64,000 nt of DNA from Roseivirga echinicomitans (lineage in GTDB: Bacteria > Bacteroidota > Bacteroidia > Cytophagales > Cyclobacteriaceae). How positions within the stretch are numbered: the stretch's first letter is position 1; each line of letters begins with the position of its first letter. The translations under genes were made by a program, and so were the position numbers. The stretch is from NCBI RefSeq assembly GCF_001592935.1, contig NZ_LRDB01000023.1, positions 186,001-250,000 of the forward strand. Direction: 5' to 3'. This document shows, one piece after another, positions 33,226 through 41,788 of the stretch. The notes beneath the pieces are model-generated. The model saw nothing but the letters and a program-made list of their open reading frames with translations. It was not told the origin of the DNA and did not search any database.

Positions 33226-33810
33226 ATGAAAACTGTCGTAAAGAAAAGCAGAAAGCAACAAATAGAAGAAAAAGCAACCACTCTTTTTCAATCTAGAGGT
33301 TATGCAGCCACTTCGATGCGCAATTTAGCGCAAGATTTGGGAATTGAAGCCGCGAGTCTCTATTCTCATATCAAATCAAAAGAAGAAATTCTGCAACGAA
33401 TATGTTTCCGCATGGCCGAAGAATTCTATAGTGCTTGGCAGGAAGTAGATGAAGAAACTGGTGGTAATGCAGCGAAAATGGAAAAAGCCATGATCGCTCA
33501 TGTAAAAGTAATTACTAAAGACACGAACGCTTCTGCCGTTTTCTTTAATGAATGGAGGCATTTAAGTGAACCCTTCCTGAGTGAGTTTTTAGCCATGCGC
33601 GATGACTACGAAGGGAGATTCAAAAAGATATTAAAGGATGGAATGGCTTCTGGCGAATTCAAGCTAGTAGATGATAAATTCATGATGCTTACCATTCTTT
33701 CTTCGTTAAACTGGACTCACAATTGGTATAAGCCTGATGGTAGTTTGAGTCCAGAAGAAGTTGGAAAAAGACTATCGGGCCTATTGTTAAACGGACTAAA
33801 AAACAATTAA
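33226..33810 (+). CDS. TetR-family regulator of phenylacetate degradation (PaaR-like)
   Basis: A 194-residue TetR repressor. The helix-turn-helix is at about 10-55 ([45 protein letters not shown]), with the remaining helices as a ligand-binding and dimer domain (TetR_C type, [15 protein letters not shown]). It is directly followed (one-base gap) by paaA, and its promoter spacer has a palindrome of the PaaR type. The expected effector is phenylacetyl-CoA, which would relieve repression of paaABCD. This function is inferred from position and operator, not from a ligand-specific residue. Confidence 0.88.
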   Translation: MKTVVKKSRKQQIEEKATTLFQSRGYAATSMRNLAQDLGIEAASLYSHIKSKEEILQRICFRMAEEFYSAWQEVDEETGGNAAKMEKAMIAHVKVITKDTNASAVFFNEWRHLSEPFLSEFLAMRDDYEGRFKKILKDGMASGEFKLVDDKFMMLTILSSLNWTHNWYKPDGSLSPEEVGKRLSGLLLNGLKNN

Positions 33811-33811
33811 T

Positions 33812-34798
33812 ATGTACGGAGGTGGAAACTCATTCGAAGCCATGAAAGCTACGGCCCTTACTGACGAGGATCCGATAAAATTGGCAGAATTTGAAGCAAG
33901 AATCGACAGAGGCGAGAAAATCGAGCCCTCAGATTGGATGCCTCAATTGTATAGAAAGCAACTGACCCGAATGATTGAGCAGCATGCGCATTCAGAAATC
34001 ATCGGAGCTTTACCAGAAGGCACTTGGATTACCCGCGCTCCTGGTTTCAAAAGAAAATTAGCCCTTATGGCGAAGGTGCAGGATGAAGTTGGGCATGCCC
34101 AATTACTTTACTCTGCTGCCGAAACCCTAGGCAAACCGAGGGAAGAAATGATTACCGATTTGATCAATGGCAAATCGAAATACTCCAACATATTTAATTA
34201 CCCTGCCTTTACTTGGGCCGATTCATGCTTTATTTCATGGCTGGTAGATGCGGGAGCAATCGTTAATCAAATCGCGAATTCTAAAGGAAGCTACGGCCCC
34301 TATTGCCGTGCCTTAGAAAGAATTTGTGCCGAAGAATCTTTCCATTTAAAGTATGGGCACCACTGCGTAATTCATTTGGCCACAGGCACAAAAGTGCAGC
34401 GTGAAATGATGCAAGAAGCGTTCAACAGATGGTGGACGCCAATGATGCACTTCTTTGGTCCTTCAGATAAAATCTCTGTACACTCAGAGATTTTAATGCG
34501 TTGGAAAGTAAAAATGTCATCAAATGATGAATGTCGCCAGCAATTCTTGGACATGTATGTGCCAAAAATTTGGGAGCTAGGTTTAACCCTTCCTGACGAA
34601 AATTTGAGAAAAGATCCAGAAACAGGTGAGTGGCAATTCACAGAACCAGACTGGGAAGAATTCAAAAGAGTGATCAATGGAGATGGCCCATGTAACAAAG
34701 AGCGCTTGGCGGTTAGACGTGTAGCCGAAGAAAGAGGCGCATGGGTACGACAAGCCTTATTAGCGCCCAAAGCAAAATATGTAGCTCCACTTGCGTAA
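33812..34798 (+). CDS. paaA: 1,2-phenylacetyl-CoA epoxidase, catalytic subunit PaaA
   Basis: A 328-residue di-iron monooxygenase subunit that epoxidises the aromatic ring of phenylacetyl-CoA. The carboxylate-bridged centre is visible: the helix with E62 (HSEIIGAL), ExxH at E92/H95 ([13 protein letters not shown]), and ExxxH at E174/H178 ([15 protein letters not shown]). Length matches E. coli PaaA. It is the first gene after the TetR regulator and precedes paaB, paaC and paaD with gaps of 2-50 bases, so the oxygenase is made from one transcript. The reductase subunit PaaE is encoded nearby but on the opposite strand. Confidence 0.96.
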   Translation: MYGGGNSFEAMKATALTDEDPIKLAEFEARIDRGEKIEPSDWMPQLYRKQLTRMIEQHAHSEIIGALPEGTWITRAPGFKRKLALMAKVQDEVGHAQLLYSAAETLGKPREEMITDLINGKSKYSNIFNYPAFTWADSCFISWLVDAGAIVNQIANSKGSYGPYCRALERICAEESFHLKYGHHCVIHLATGTKVQREMMQEAFNRWWTPMMHFFGPSDKISVHSEILMRWKVKMSSNDECRQQFLDMYVPKIWELGLTLPDENLRKDPETGEWQFTEPDWEEFKRVINGDGPCNKERLAVRRVAEERGAWVRQALLAPKAKYVAPLA

Positions 34799-34807
34799 AC
34801 TATTAGC

Positions 34808-35425
34808 ATGAAGTTAAAATCTTTAGACCCACGGGTAACCCGATTGGGCATTAGCGAATCGACTGATCAGGAAATCATTGAAAAAAATGAGCTTGATCAA
34901 TTCGAAACCTACGAGGCATTTATAGAAACAAAAGAAGGAAAACCTTTTGAACATGCTGGATCCATCCACGCACCCAATGAAGAAATGGCTTTCCTTTTTG
35001 CCAAAGAACAATACAGCCGTAGAGGTATGTTTTGTAACGCTTTGTGCGTGGTAAAAACCGAAAATATTAAGGTTTCGGATTATACCGACAATGGTATAGA
35101 TGTATACAATTTGGTAAGCGCCATTCCAAGCGGAATAGAACGCGATAGTTTCGAAATTTTCCATTTAGCAAAGAGAGGAAAGCATCACAAATACGAAGGT
35201 AGTGTCATGGCCAAAGATTTTGAAGATGCCCTTGCCAAAGCAAAAGTAGATTTTCAATCAGAGAAGCCTGTATTCAATATTTGGATTGTAAAGTCAGAGC
35301 ACATTTTAGCTTCAGATCAAGACGACCGTGACATTTGGGATACACTGAAAGAGAAAAAATATCGAGACGCGATTGACTATAAAGCGGGCGATAAGATTAA
35401 AGCATTTAAGGAACAACAAGCCTAA
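34808..35425 (+). CDS. paaB: phenylacetyl-CoA epoxidase subunit PaaB, two-domain form
   Basis: A 205-residue PaaB. E. coli PaaB is about 95 residues, and this protein contains two PaaB-like units: the first at about 25-90 (FETYEAFIETKEGKPFEHAGSI, then AKEQYSRRGMFCNALCVVKTENI), the second at about 115-175 (RDSFEIFHLAKRGKHHKYEGSV, then AKVDFQSEKPVFNIWIVKSEHI). In both, a strand, a hydrophilic turn, an alpha-helix with the AK motif, and a closing strand are repeated in the same order. PaaB is the small structural subunit that bridges PaaAC units. The tandem fusion would replace a homodimer by one chain. Spacing to paaC is two bases. Confidence 0.88.
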   Translation: MKLKSLDPRVTRLGISESTDQEIIEKNELDQFETYEAFIETKEGKPFEHAGSIHAPNEEMAFLFAKEQYSRRGMFCNALCVVKTENIKVSDYTDNGIDVYNLVSAIPSGIERDSFEIFHLAKRGKHHKYEGSVMAKDFEDALAKAKVDFQSEKPVFNIWIVKSEHILASDQDDRDIWDTLKEKKYRDAIDYKAGDKIKAFKEQQA

Positions 35426-35427
35426 AT

Positions 35428-36183
35428 ATGAACACCGAAGCACTTAAGGATTTACTTTATAAAATGGCTGACGATCAGCTCATTTTAGGCCATCGTAACT
35501 CAGAATGGACGGGTTTTGGGCCATTACTAGAAGAAGATATCGCCTTTTCATCCATGGCACAAGATAAAGTGGGCCAAAGCTGGCAGATCTATAAGCTGCT
35601 CCATGAGCTTGGTGAATCTGAGCCTGACATGGTTGCTTTTATGCGAAATGCAGACCAGTTCCATAATTGTCAGTTGGTGGAATTACCGAACGGTGAATAT
35701 GACTTCAGTTTAATCAGGCATTTTCTGTTTGATATGGCGGAACAAATCAGGTTTACACATTTGGCAAGTTCATCCTATGAACCTTTGGCGCTATTGGCCA
35801 AAAAGATCAAAGGAGAAATCAAGTACCACACCATGCACGCCAAAATCTGGATGAAGCAACTGGGTTCTGCTACTGAAGAAAGTGTTTCTAGGCTTCAGAA
35901 TTCACTAGAGGAAGCCATGCCTTATGCCTTGGGTATTTTCGAGCCTTCTAAGTTCGAAGCCGAATTAATTAAGGAAAATATCTTTTGTGGAGAGGCAGTA
36001 ATTAAAGAAGAGTGGACCGAACAAATTACGGCCATTCTTAAAGAAACGAGTCTGAAAATGCCAGACATTAATAGCGTCCAACCTATTTATGGTGGTCGTT
36101 ATGGGCAGCACACAGACAACCTTCAGCCATTACTGGATGAAATGTCGGAGGTGTTTAATTTAGACCCTACAGCCGACTGGTAG
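35428..36183 (+). CDS. paaC: phenylacetyl-CoA epoxidase subunit PaaC
   Basis: A 251-residue structural ferritin-like subunit that pairs with PaaA in the epoxidase. The sequence has the PaaC pattern (DDQLILGHRNSEWTGFGPLLEEDIAFSSMAQDKVGQSWQIYKLLHELGE, about 14-62, read here as a family pattern) and helices with LFDMAEQIRFTHLA and KIKGEIKYHTMHAKIWMKQLG. As in known PaaC proteins, the iron ligands of PaaA are not all kept. It is two bases after paaB. Together with paaA, paaB and paaD it gives the oxygenase part of the complex; paaE supplies electrons. Confidence 0.95.
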   Translation: MNTEALKDLLYKMADDQLILGHRNSEWTGFGPLLEEDIAFSSMAQDKVGQSWQIYKLLHELGESEPDMVAFMRNADQFHNCQLVELPNGEYDFSLIRHFLFDMAEQIRFTHLASSSYEPLALLAKKIKGEIKYHTMHAKIWMKQLGSATEESVSRLQNSLEEAMPYALGIFEPSKFEAELIKENIFCGEAVIKEEWTEQITAILKETSLKMPDINSVQPIYGGRYGQHTDNLQPLLDEMSEVFNLDPTADW

Positions 36184-36232
36184 TTTGTCATTTGGGGAAA
36201 CTTTAGATTGAGGTTAAGGTTATAAAAGCACA

Positions 36233-36730
36233 ATGAGTAAAACGAAAGACATATCAGTGGAAGAGATTAGGTCATGGCTGGATGGAGTCATGGATCCTGA
36301 AATCCCTGTACTTTCATTAAACGACTTAGGCGTAATTACCGGTATTGAAATTCAAGAGTCTGGGAAAGTCAAAGTGAACATGACCCCTACTTTTTCGGGT
36401 TGCCCCGCCATGGATTACATGAAAAGGGATGTTGAAGAAACACTTCAGAAAAATGGAATTGATGATTTCGATGTCCACCTTTCTTTCGAAACTCAGTGGA
36501 ATTCTAACATGATTTCCGATAAAGGCAGGGCTGCATTAAAGAAATTTGGCCTTGCTCCTCCTCCTAAACACAACCTGATTGTGGACATTGATTTATTAGA
36601 GCACTCCAAATGCCCTAATTGCGACAGTACAAATACAGAAATGAAAACACCCTTTGGTCCAGCGCTTTGTCGATCACTGCATTTCTGCCATAACTGCAAT
36701 CAGGCTTTTGAGCAGTTTAAACCCCTTTAG
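36233..36730 (+). CDS. paaD: phenylacetate degradation protein PaaD (MIP18 family plus zinc ribbon)
   Basis: A 165-residue accessory protein of the epoxidase. The N-terminus (about 1-105) is a DUF59/MIP18 domain with VMDPEIPVLSLNDLGVI and the conserved cysteine segment TFSGCPAMDY; this family helps iron-sulfur or di-iron assembly. The C-terminus carries a zinc ribbon, CPNCDST near 125 and CHNCNQAF near 152, as in PaaD/PaaJ. The gene starts 49 bases after paaC, and its stop overlaps that of the converging egtD gene by four bases. Its loss in model systems lowers epoxidase activity, so it is probably the maturation factor. Confidence 0.93.
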   Translation: MSKTKDISVEEIRSWLDGVMDPEIPVLSLNDLGVITGIEIQESGKVKVNMTPTFSGCPAMDYMKRDVEETLQKNGIDDFDVHLSFETQWNSNMISDKGRAALKKFGLAPPPKHNLIVDIDLLEHSKCPNCDSTNTEMKTPFGPALCRSLHFCHNCNQAFEQFKPL

Positions 36731-37692
36731 ATTTTCTCCCAAAGCGAGTCTACATAGAATTCATTTTCATCTGTAAAGTTTTTCACCACCTTGAATCCAG
36801 CTTGCTCAGCAAGCTGATGAATGGTTTTTAGACTGTACTTCTGCGACACTTCCATATGGATAGCTTCCCAGGCATCGAATGAGTAGGTTTCGCCAGTGGC
36901 TTCTATAAAAACTTCTTGTGCCTTATTGCTTACCAAATGGCTTTTGGTTTCACCTGTAATTGGGTTGTAGGTTGGGAAATGCTCATAGCCTTCTAAATCA
37001 AAATTGGCACCAAGCTCATTATTGATCCTTCTGAGCAAATTAACATTGAACTCTTTCGTTACGCCTAACTTGTCATTATAGGCACTCAAGATCACATTAG
37101 GATCTTTCATCAAGTCAAAACCAATAAACAGCATATCGCCCGACCCAAGGTTATCACCTAACCTTTTCAAAAATTTGGGAGCTGATCCGTTGGAGAAATT
37201 TCCAATATTCGAACCGAGAAAAAGCACCACTTCCTTCTGAAAATGATTCTCGTTGAGTTTGGCCAAGGCATCGAAGTAATCGCCCTGTATGGCATTCACT
37301 TTTAGCTTCGGGATTGATTTCTCTAGGTCTTCAGAAAGTACATCCAGCACGTGCTGAGAAATATCAATTGGAGAGTAAGAAAAATCTACTCCTTGACTTA
37401 CAAAATGATTTAGTAGCACTTTGGTTTTCGTGCCATCTCCAGCACCCAATTCAACAAGGTTGAAACTAGTATCGGTTCCAAGAAAACGCTTAAGAATCTC
37501 TACTTTCTGTTGATCAAATATTTCGAACTCGCAGCGGGTAAGGTAATATTCCTCTAAGCCCATAATGGCTTGAAAAAGCTGATCCCCTTTTTCATCATAA
37601 AAATATTTTGAAGAAAGGCATTTAGGATTTGAAGTAAGTCCTGAATGAATATCTTTTGCAAAAGTTGAAAGTGCAGCGGTAGTTTCGCTCAT
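36727..37692 (-). CDS. egtD: L-histidine N-alpha-methyltransferase EgtD-like
   Basis: A 321-residue SAM-dependent methyltransferase that converts histidine to hercynine in ergothioneine biosynthesis. Family marks are the SAM segment NLVELGAGDGTKTKVLL (about 78-94), GSNIGNFS (about 160-167) and the C-terminal YSLKTIHQLAEQAGFKV. The lead SSKYFYDEKGDQLFQAIMGLEEYYLTRCEFEI is typical. It follows egtB by three bases in the same operon, and the two together make the first and the sulfur-insertion steps. EgtA, EgtC and EgtE are absent from the window. Confidence 0.93.
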   Translation of the reverse strand: MSETTAALSTFAKDIHSGLTSNPKCLSSKYFYDEKGDQLFQAIMGLEEYYLTRCEFEIFDQQKVEILKRFLGTDTSFNLVELGAGDGTKTKVLLNHFVSQGVDFSYSPIDISQHVLDVLSEDLEKSIPKLKVNAIQGDYFDALAKLNENHFQKEVVLFLGSNIGNFSNGSAPKFLKRLGDNLGSGDMLFIGFDLMKDPNVILSAYNDKLGVTKEFNVNLLRRINNELGANFDLEGYEHFPTYNPITGETKSHLVSNKAQEVFIEATGETYSFDAWEAIHMEVSQKYSLKTIHQLAEQAGFKVVKNFTDENEFYVDSLWEKI

Positions 37693-37695
37693 GGG

Positions 37696-38988
37696 TTAAA
37701 AGTTTTCTGCTAGTCGGATTCCTGTGAACTGCCAACGTAAATGCGGGTGAAAAAAGTTTCGGTAAGTAGGGCGGATATGGTTACGACTAGTAGCATAAGA
37801 ACCACCCTTTAACACCATAGTATTGATCATGAACTTGCCATTGTACTCTCCCAGTGCTCCTTCTGGCTTTTCATAAAACGGATAAGCTAAATAGGCGCTA
37901 TTTGTCCACTCCCAGACATCTCCATAGAATTGGGTGTTTATCCCTTGCCTAGGCATTGGCCTGAAATTGCGCTCATCTACAAAGTTGGCTGCCTCAGGGA
38001 CTTCCGGTTCATGCATTTTACAGGCTACTTCCCATTCAAATTCCGTAGGTAAACGTTTGCCTTTCCACTTCGCAAAGGCATCAGCCTCATAGAAACTCAC
38101 ATGGCTTACAGGCGCTTCTGGATTGATCTCTTCCAGACCTGCTAAGGTATAATGCTTCCAAACGCCCTCATGCTTTAACCAGTAAAAAGGAGCTCGTATA
38201 TTCTCCTTCTTCACCCATTCAAAACCTTCCATTAACCAATGGCTGAAGTCTTTATAACCACCGGCTTCAACAAACTCCATAAACTCACCATTGGTGATCA
38301 GTCTGTCTTGAATTCGGTAGCGGTGAAGAAAAACCTTGTGAACGCCTTTCTCATTATCAAAAGAGAAATCATTCCCTTGGTAACCAATGGTATAAACGCC
38401 TTCTTCTACTTCGAGAAATTTTTCTTCAAGATTCGTATTATTGATTTCTCCCCGAAATGACTTGTAGGCTGGGAATAGTGGGTTAATTCCTAAAATGTGT
38501 TTTACATCATAGACCAATAATTCTTGATGCTGTTGCTCATGGTGCAAACCGATGGTGAGCACATCTAGAATCTCTTTTGAAATCTCTTCATCAGAGAGAT
38601 ATTGCTTCATGTGCTCATCTACATAAGCACGATAGGACATAATTTCTTTTACCCAGGGGCGAGATAGGGCACCTCGTTCGGAACGAATCCAGCGATCCCC
38701 TTCGGTTTCATAGTAGCTGTTGAATAGGAAATGATAATCCTTGTCAAAAACCCTATAGTCGGCCATATTAGGCTTAAGTATAAAGTTTTCGAAAAACCAT
38801 GTAGTGTGTGCCAAATGCCATTTTGGTGGACTTACATCGACCACCGGCTGGACTACAAAATCTTCTGGTTGTAGGGGCTCACAAAGTTCATTGGTCAAAG
38901 CCCTAACTTTCAAGTAGTTCTCCAAAAATGAAGTTTGAGATAAAGTCTGCTTCGTAGAAATGCTCATATCAAAGTAGCTAGGCCACAA
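37696..38988 (-). CDS. egtB: EgtB-like sulfoxide synthase
   Basis: A 430-residue non-haem iron enzyme that joins a thiol compound to hercynine in ergothioneine synthesis. A DinB-like N-terminal domain bears the iron triad: H61 in WHLAHTTWFFE and H150/H154 in HHEQQHQEL. The C-terminal formylglycine-generating-enzyme-like domain is shown by GEFMEFVEAGGY, VSHVSFYEADAFAKWKGKRLPTEFEWE and FYGDVWEWTNSAY, ending in LKGGSYATSR and RWQFTGIRLAENF. There is no fused methyltransferase, so it is not OvoA. The thiol donor (cysteine or gamma-glutamylcysteine) cannot be decided by reading. The ATG at 38988 may be extended; the one encoding MSIST (38967) is also possible. Confidence 0.93.
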   Translation of the reverse strand: MWPSYFDMSISTKQTLSQTSFLENYLKVRALTNELCEPLQPEDFVVQPVVDVSPPKWHLAHTTWFFENFILKPNMADYRVFDKDYHFLFNSYYETEGDRWIRSERGALSRPWVKEIMSYRAYVDEHMKQYLSDEEISKEILDVLTIGLHHEQQHQELLVYDVKHILGINPLFPAYKSFRGEINNTNLEEKFLEVEEGVYTIGYQGNDFSFDNEKGVHKVFLHRYRIQDRLITNGEFMEFVEAGGYKDFSHWLMEGFEWVKKENIRAPFYWLKHEGVWKHYTLAGLEEINPEAPVSHVSFYEADAFAKWKGKRLPTEFEWEVACKMHEPEVPEAANFVDERNFRPMPRQGINTQFYGDVWEWTNSAYLAYPFYEKPEGALGEYNGKFMINTMVLKGGSYATSRNHIRPTYRNFFHPHLRWQFTGIRLAENF

Positions 38989-39096
38989 TATTAGTTTTTA
39001 TGAATGTCGGAAATGCAGATTAGACTATCAATCTAAAACCACATTATGTAAGACCAACATCCCCTACTAAAAGTTCTGAAAAACTTTGATTTTATA

Positions 39097-40212
39097 TTAG
39101 CCAATCTCGATGACTACATCATCGGTAAGCGGATGGCTCACGCAAGGAAGCACATAACCTTCATTCAATTCAGCTTCTGAAAGCCCTTCATCTTCGTCCA
39201 TTTTCACTTTTCCAGAAAGGCACTTTCCACGACAAGCCGTACATAAGCCACTCTGACAAGAAAAAGGCAAATCAATATCTTCCTCCAAGCCTTTTTCAAG
39301 TATGGTTTCTCCTGGTTCAACAGTATATTTGAATTCCTCACCGTCATAGATCACAGTGACTTCGCGCGCAACAATTTCATTACTTACTGCTGCATTCTCT
39401 TTCTTCTTACCTGCATCCGAAGTGAAACTTTCCTTATGTACTTGAACTTTAGGAATATTCAAGTTTGATAATGACAGTTCCACAATATCCATCATTGGAC
39501 CTGGACCGCACATAAAGAATTCTGTTTGCCCTTCTTCCATTTTAGGCAACATATCCAGCGCTTCTTTAATAATATCTCGAGTGAGCAAGCCCTTGTAACC
39601 TTTCCATTCAGGTGGTGCTTCGCCTAGCACATGTACTACCTTAAAGCGCTCTGGATTCTCCTTTTCCATTTGCTCCAAAGCATATTTGAAAATAATTGAA
39701 TCAGAATCTCTGTTGGCATAAATAAGAGAAATCTTTGATTTAGGCTCTTGATTTAATGCTGACTTGGCAATTGACATTAATGGCGTAATTCCACTTCCTC
39801 CCCCAAAAAGCACAATATGTCTTTCGTTGTTTGAATCAAAAGTAGTGACGAAGTTACCGATCGGTTCCAACACCTCCATTACATCTCCAGCTTTCAAATT
39901 ATCACCGAGGTGATTTGACATTAAACCGCCTTCTACTCTTTTTACTGTTACGGCCGGATGTGGATCAACAAATGGAGAAGTGCAAAGCGAATATGCTCTA
40001 CGCTCTTGCTTTCCATTAATGTTGGCGATAAGCGTAAAAAACTGACCCGATTTATACTGAATATTTCCAGAAGCTGGTTGCTCAAAATAAATGCTAATGG
40101 CATCAGCCGTTTCGTTTACTACTTCCTTTACCGTTAAGTTCAAATGTCCGGCTTTCACCGAAGGAATTTCACTTTTCTCTGTCTGCTTTTTTTTGAATAA
40201 TCCGAATGCCAT
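39097..40212 (-). CDS. paaE: phenylacetyl-CoA epoxidase reductase PaaE-like
   Basis: A 371-residue flavin/iron-sulfur reductase. An N-terminal ferredoxin-NADP reductase-type FAD domain has RRAYSLCTSP (about 71-80), the NAD(P)H domain has LFGGGSGITPLMSI and FMCGPGPMMDIV, and a plant-type 2Fe-2S domain at the C-terminus has CQSGLCTACRGKC with a distal cysteine in LPCVSHP. This order is that of PaaE, which feeds electrons to PaaABC, and it is slightly longer than the 356-residue E. coli protein. It lies on the opposite strand from paaABCD with egtBD between, so it needs its own promoter; one is visible at 40290-40283. Confidence 0.9.
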   Translation of the reverse strand: MAFGLFKKKQTEKSEIPSVKAGHLNLTVKEVVNETADAISIYFEQPASGNIQYKSGQFFTLIANINGKQERRAYSLCTSPFVDPHPAVTVKRVEGGLMSNHLGDNLKAGDVMEVLEPIGNFVTTFDSNNERHIVLFGGGSGITPLMSIAKSALNQEPKSKISLIYANRDSDSIIFKYALEQMEKENPERFKVVHVLGEAPPEWKGYKGLLTRDIIKEALDMLPKMEEGQTEFFMCGPGPMMDIVELSLSNLNIPKVQVHKESFTSDAGKKKENAAVSNEIVAREVTVIYDGEEFKYTVEPGETILEKGLEEDIDLPFSCQSGLCTACRGKCLSGKVKMDEDEGLSEAELNEGYVLPCVSHPLTDDVVIEIG

Positions 40213-40282
40213 GCTTTAAATTCTGTTTATAGAAATTGTCAGTGTAACAACACCAATGCGTAGAAAGTAGTTTAAAAGAATG

Positions 40283-40290
40283 CAAAAGTA
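40283..40290 (-). promoter_or_regulatory. -7 element of the paaE-like gene
   Basis: TACTTTTG on the minus strand, 70 bases before the ATG, matches TAnnTTTG. I found no TTG at the expected distance and no copy of the CTAACG...CGTTAG operator nearby. Confidence 0.5.
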
Positions 40291-40385
40291 ATCATCATCT
40301 GTTGAACTATGAATTGTTCTGCCAAATTAGATACAGAAACGTGGGAAGAGTTACAAAAATGAAGGCTCAAGCCCGTACATTTTAG

Positions 40386-40393
40386 TATCTTTG
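40386..40393 (+). promoter_or_regulatory. -7 element of purB
   Basis: TATCTTTG, 23 bases before the ATG, is a full match to TAnnTTTG; no clear -33 TTG. Confidence 0.5.
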
Positions 40394-40416
40394 CCCTTTC
40401 TTTTTAAACCGAAAAC

Positions 40417-41760
40417 ATGGATTTGAATACACTCACAGCCATTTCACCGATTGACGGTCGTTACAGAAGGGTTACAGATGCACTAACTGAATATTTTTCT
40501 GAATTTGCGCTGATTAAATACCGCGTGGAAGTAGAAGTAGAATATTTCATTGCTTTGTGCGAAATTCCTCTGCCTCAATTGTCAGATGTGGATCACAAAA
40601 TATTTGATTCACTGAGGTCGATCTACACCAATTTCACTGAGGCCGATGCGCTTAGCATCAAGGAAATTGAGAAAACCACGAACCACGATGTAAAGGCGGT
40701 TGAGTACTTTTTGAAAGATAAGTTTGAAGCCCTTGGCCTTACAAAACACATCGAATTCATCCATTTCGGTTTAACATCTCAAGACATTAATAACACTGCC
40801 ATTCCTTTGTCATTGAAAAGGGCAATGCACGAGGTGATTGAGCCTTCAATCTTGGAGGTGAAGAACACGATTAATGAAATGGCCGAGGCATGGAAAAACA
40901 TTTCTATGCTGGCCAAAACGCACGGCCAACCCGCATCTCCAACAAGATTAGGCAAAGAAATGCAGGTGTTTAGCAGTCGCATTGAAGAGCAAATGATTCT
41001 GTTGGGCGACATTCCTTTTGCTGCAAAATTTGGTGGTGCAACGGGTAATTTCAATGCACATCACGTGGCCTACCCAGCTATTGACTGGATTGACTTCGGG
41101 AATGAGTTTGTAAAAGAATCACTTGGCTTACAACGCAGTCACCCAACCACGCAAATTGAGCATTACGACCATATTGCTGCTATTTTCGATAACCTGAAAA
41201 GGATTAACACTATTCTGATTGATTTCTCTCGTGACGTTTGGCAGTATGTATCCATGAACTACTTCAAGCAAAGGATTAAAGCAGGTGAAGTGGGTTCTTC
41301 GGCCATGCCACACAAGGTGAATCCAATTGATTTTGAAAATGCCGAAGGAAACTTGGGAATCGCCAATGCGATTTTCGAGCACCTTTCTGCCAAACTACCC
41401 ATTTCTAGGCTACAGAGAGACTTAACTGACTCTACGGTGTTACGTAACATCGGAGTGCCATTAGGCCATACCCTAATCGCTCTAAAGTCGCTTGAGAAAG
41501 GAATTAAGAAGTTAGAGTTAAACCAAGCGGCCATTGATGCGGATTTGGAAGATAACTGGGCGGTAGTTGCGGAAGCGATCCAAACCATACTTCGTAGGGA
41601 AGGATATCCAAAACCTTATGAAGCATTAAAAGGATTAACGAGGACCAATCAAAAAATCACTGCTGAAGTGATGAAGGAGTTTATTCAAACCCTGGAGATT
41701 TCAGCAGAAATAAAAAATGAACTGATGCGAATCAGTCCATTTAATTATACTGGTTTATAA
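40417..41760 (+). CDS. purB: adenylosuccinate lyase
   Basis: A 447-residue enzyme of purine synthesis that removes fumarate from SAICAR and adenylosuccinate. The N-terminus LTAISPIDGRY and the segments EIEKTTNHDVKAVEYFLK, FGLTSQDINN, KTHGQPASPTRLGKEM and the signature GSSAMPHKVNPIDFENAEGNL are those of the E. coli-type PurB subgroup. The catalytic serine lies in the signature loop. Length is standard. It is a single gene with its own -7 element and a strong terminator that it shares with the converging export operon. Confidence 0.96.
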   Translation: MDLNTLTAISPIDGRYRRVTDALTEYFSEFALIKYRVEVEVEYFIALCEIPLPQLSDVDHKIFDSLRSIYTNFTEADALSIKEIEKTTNHDVKAVEYFLKDKFEALGLTKHIEFIHFGLTSQDINNTAIPLSLKRAMHEVIEPSILEVKNTINEMAEAWKNISMLAKTHGQPASPTRLGKEMQVFSSRIEEQMILLGDIPFAAKFGGATGNFNAHHVAYPAIDWIDFGNEFVKESLGLQRSHPTTQIEHYDHIAAIFDNLKRINTILIDFSRDVWQYVSMNYFKQRIKAGEVGSSAMPHKVNPIDFENAEGNLGIANAIFEHLSAKLPISRLQRDLTDSTVLRNIGVPLGHTLIALKSLEKGIKKLELNQAAIDADLEDNWAVVAEAIQTILRREGYPKPYEALKGLTRTNQKITAEVMKEFIQTLEISAEIKNELMRISPFNYTGL

Positions 41761-41762
41761 GT

Positions 41763-41788
41763 AAAAAGCCCCTTATGGGGCTTTTTTT
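41763..41788. terminator. bidirectional terminator of purB and tolC-type operon
   Basis: AAAAAGCCCC, loop TTAT, GGGGCTTTTT and further T; a 10-bp GC-rich stem with A/T flanks for both strands. Confidence 0.9.

Noticed and set aside
40213-40416. A second PaaR-type operator in front of paaE
   Set aside because: No AACG...CGTT pair is found in the purB-paaE intergenic region, so co-regulation by the same palindrome is not supported.
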